A DNA stretch of 64,000 bases from Pterois miles (lineage: Eukaryota > Chordata > Actinopteri > Perciformes > Scorpaenidae). Both the position numbers and the translations under genes were made by a program. Below, piece after piece: positions 61,480-64,000 of the stretch. Within the stretch, counting starts at the first letter, position 1. Every line of letters begins with the position of its first letter. The notes beneath the pieces are model-generated. The model had not been told where the DNA came from. It was given only the letters and a program-made list of their open reading frames with translations, and did not search any database. The DNA lies in the NCBI GenBank assembly GCA_947000775.1, contig CAMQGK010000001.1, forward strand, positions 9,123,501 to 9,187,500, given 5' to 3'.

Positions 61480-62084
61480 TGGCAGCTGTGAAGAGACATG
61501 CTGACGAAGCAGATTTCCAGCTTCAGGCTATCAGTCAGCAGCAGAACATGGGAATAGAGCAGCGGAGAGAGAATTAATATTAATGAATCAATGGTACGAA
61601 GTGGAGGAAGAAGAAGATGAGCTGCACCACGTAAAGAAGACCAACCAGAGTTTCTGAGGGAACAAAGAACAGTGGGTTATTCAGCAGAGAGCAGCAGGTA
61701 GAAGCGTCTCTACAGTTACTCCATGCTGCCCATCTCACCGACACCGTCAGAACCAAAGTGAAGAAAACTACTTCGGAGCTCGCCGTCATTCCGGGTGGAT
61801 TAACTACAGAACTCCAACCGCTAGATATCGGTGTCGACAGGTCGTTCAGAGTTAAACTGAGAGCTGCGTGGGAGCGTTGGATGACAGAAGGCCAACACAC
61901 ATTCACCAAGACAGGGAGGCAACGCCGGGCCAGTTCCTCCACTATCTGCCGATGGATCAGGAAGGCAGGAATCATCACTGAGCAGCTGAGTAACAGCAAC
62001 CAGACCGACTCGGATAACGACCAGACTGACTCGATAATGACCAGACTGACTCGGATAATGACCAGACAGATTCGGGCTGCTTGA
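61480..62084 (+). pseudogene. pogo-like transposase, decayed
   Basis: An N-terminal part (MAAVKRHADEADFQLQAI) and EEEDELHHVKKTNQSF-stop-GNK look like a Brinker/pogo-type DNA-binding region. It then jumps, with frameshift, to TSELAVIPGGLTTELQPLDI and GVDRSFRVKLRAAWERWMTE. Most of the catalytic DDE domain is missing between them, and stops and frameshifts break the frame. Confidence 0.72.
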
Positions 62085-62390
62085 TGTCGAAGTCGCCCGA
62101 CTGTTTAACTCAGACACTGATGATGAAGGATTTGATGGATCTGTGGACGAGGAATGAACTGAAAAAAACTGAAAGTCAGTGTATTGTTTTGTATTTCGTG
62201 TTCCAACTGAAAAATGTTGTTGTTGAAGTTATTGAGCTGTTAAACTAATAGAATCAAGTTTGACTTATCTGACCGTTTTGTTTCAGTAATAATCCGGTGC
62301 ATCTTATATATGAAAAACGACAGCGATATTCATATTTATTGATAGTGCGCCTTATAATGCGGTACGCCTTATGGTCCGGAAAATATGGTA

Positions 62391-63500
62391 CGTCCTGCAG
62401 TGACATCCCTTTATATAACATGTCTTTTGGATATTTTTTTCACATTTTACTTAAAATTTTTGGATATTTGTTTTGGACATTTTAAAGATATTTTCATTTT
62501 GATATTTTCACAATTGCATCACTACCGGTGTAAATGGTTTTTATGCATAATATTTGCAAGCCAGTATTTTGCATTTTTGTGTAATTTATTTGTCACTCCC
62601 CTGGTGTGTAATCAGAAAATACTCAGAATAAGAATCGATTCAGGATACGCAGTTTTCATGACCTGTGGCAGATTCACAGTGACGGTGGAATAATCGTGTG
62701 CATGTGAACGTACTCGATGTTGTTCTTGTGGCTGCAGGTGGACGATGGATGTAAAACCTTGAGAGCAGTGCCGTAATCACAAATGAAAACAGGTGTCACA
62801 GTCAGCCACGGGCAGTTACCGTCGTTATTAATTACCTATTAATCAGCTAACTGTCAGCTGAGCCAGCACACGCCTGCCACCATCCTGGCAGCTGATAGTG
62901 AATATGGTCGCTGACAGACAGATGTGATGTTTCCACCAGTCTACGCCACAGAGGTCACGTTAATATGTGTTAAAGTTCAGGGAGAAAAGGGTTAATAGAA
63001 ATGCTCTTTCTTTCAGGAAGCTGCTGATGACTCGACTGTAAGGAATAATGTACAGTGAGCTGGTCACTGGTGTGAAGTAAACCCTGACAGGGCTCTGAGG
63101 CACCCTGATGTGAAGAATAAGTAAAAAATATCCAAAAGACATTAGAACTTTTTTTAAGTAAAATGTTGTAAATAAAACTGTGAAAAAATGTCTGAAAATA
63201 TCTGAAAAATATCTTTAAAATGTCTGAAAATGATTGGAAAATTATTAGCAAAATGTGAAAAGAATTGTGGAAAATGTGAAGAAATATCCAAATGTATCTG
63301 AAAAATATTACAAAAGTAATGTTTGAAAAATATCCAAAATTGACTTAAAAATGTGAAAAAAAATTGTGAATGTCCAAAAAAATCTTAATTAGTAAAAACT
63401 TATTTGGTAAAATGTCATTAAAAAAATTGTCCTCAAATTACCAGAAAATTACAAAAATGTATTGTCTGACAAATATCAGAAATTGATTAATAAAATGTGG

Positions 63501-63580
<80 letters not shown>

Positions 63581-64000
63581 TTTAATTAAAAAGTAAATAA
63601 TAAATCCATTCCACGCCCCCGGGACTGTTGAACATAGCGGTTTGCTATCAGGAAATAACAGACCATGGAACGCCGTGGCTGACCAATCAGAAGAGAGTAA
63701 TAATACAGAGTAACATGAGTGGTGACTGAGGGCGGATATTTGAACCAGCAGGCTGTAAAACTCATGCAGATGAACGTACTACATAAAGTTGTCTGACAGT
63801 CATCTCTTTATATTTAATTGTGTTTGTTTGCTCTGAATGATTCACTAAAATTTAAACCACTGAGTTCTTGAACCAAAATGTGAACTTTTGAATTTTAGAT
63901 TCTGAAAAAACAAAAAGATTTCAAATTCAGAACCTGATAGCACAAATATCTTGCCACAGCTGAGCCTTTGAGAAGAGAAACAGGAAGACAGACAACAGAA
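62391..64000. other. hectd1 intron, no gene seen
   Basis: AT-rich. Holds more of the A-rich degenerate repeat (63120-63500) and a (TA)n tract at 63513-63575. No exon recognised. Confidence 0.6.
63513..63575. repeat. (TA)n microsatellite
   Basis: About 31 TA units after a short poly(A). Confidence 0.95.

Larger units (their letters stand above)
60716..62390 (+). mobile_element. pogo/Tigger-like DNA transposon, longest copy
   Basis: TA-CCGTATTTTCCAGACTATAAGG at the left and, reverse complemented, TA-CCATATTTTCCGGACCATAA at the right: inverted repeats of about 25 bp with TA target sites, and a second inverted motif GCGCCTTATAATGCGG inside. It carries a 35-bp minisatellite (60945-61425) and a decayed transposase (61480-62084). 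Confidence 0.85.

Noticed and set aside
61758..62084. Active transposase gene
   Set aside because: Only the C-terminal end of a pogo-type domain is open; upstream has stops, a frameshift and a missing catalytic region.

Overview
This is a teleost-type vertebrate nuclear genome window. Intron-split genes with GT-AG junctions, tRNA-derived fish SINEs, hAT and pogo/Tigger-like DNA transposons, and very large micro- and minisatellites all point to a ray-finned fish. There is no prokaryotic content. Three conserved genes can be read exon by exon. strn3 (striatin-3) is on the minus strand at 20576 to 1231, with its 3' half beyond the left edge. ap4s1 (AP-4 complex sigma subunit) is on the plus strand at 24278-26527 and is complete at 144 codons. 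hectd1 (HECT-domain E3 ubiquitin ligase) is on the minus strand at 54804 to 28139, with its 5' half beyond the right edge. From established knowledge, STRN3, AP4S1 and HECTD1 are also neighbours on human chromosome 14q12, so this is a block of conserved synteny. ap4s1 and hectd1 are tail to tail; strn3 and ap4s1 are head to head.

Layout. 1-1230: unassigned DNA 3' of the last visible strn3 exon. 1231-20576: nine strn3 coding exons. Their introns hold a hAT transposon nested in an older repeat, an inverted second copy of part of that hAT, 55-bp, 42-bp, 35-bp and 14-bp tandem arrays, two SINEs, and an inverted-arm structure around a run of duplicated blocks. 20577-24277: GC-rich strn3 5' region, AT-rich DNA and the likely ap4s1 promoter and 5' exon. 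24278-26527: five ap4s1 coding exons, including a 12-nt microexon followed by an intron with a U12-type donor; a 33-bp array fills the first coding intron. 26528-28138: intergenic. 28139-54804: nineteen hectd1 coding exons (about 1270 codons) covering the acidic and serine-rich middle region and the whole HECT domain. 54805-64000: one hectd1 intron, starting with 3.8 kb of nearly pure purine DNA and containing a pogo-like transposon.

The genes do not form a pathway. STRN3 is a scaffold of the PP2A/STRIPAK complex, AP4S1 is part of the AP-4 trans-Golgi coat, and HECTD1 is a ubiquitin ligase. The unusual content is in the introns. Tandem arrays are anchored at 5' splice sites, one of them copying the hectd1 donor about 18 times. 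Long inverted repeats flank strn3 exons 5-7. An internally deleted and a transposase-bearing transposon share a minisatellite made of two palindromes. Two conserved coding segments, one in strn3 and one in hectd1, are not found where human orthology predicts them. I saw no evidence of a new enzymatic or defence system. Most long open frames here are translations of tandem repeats or antisense shadows of exons.
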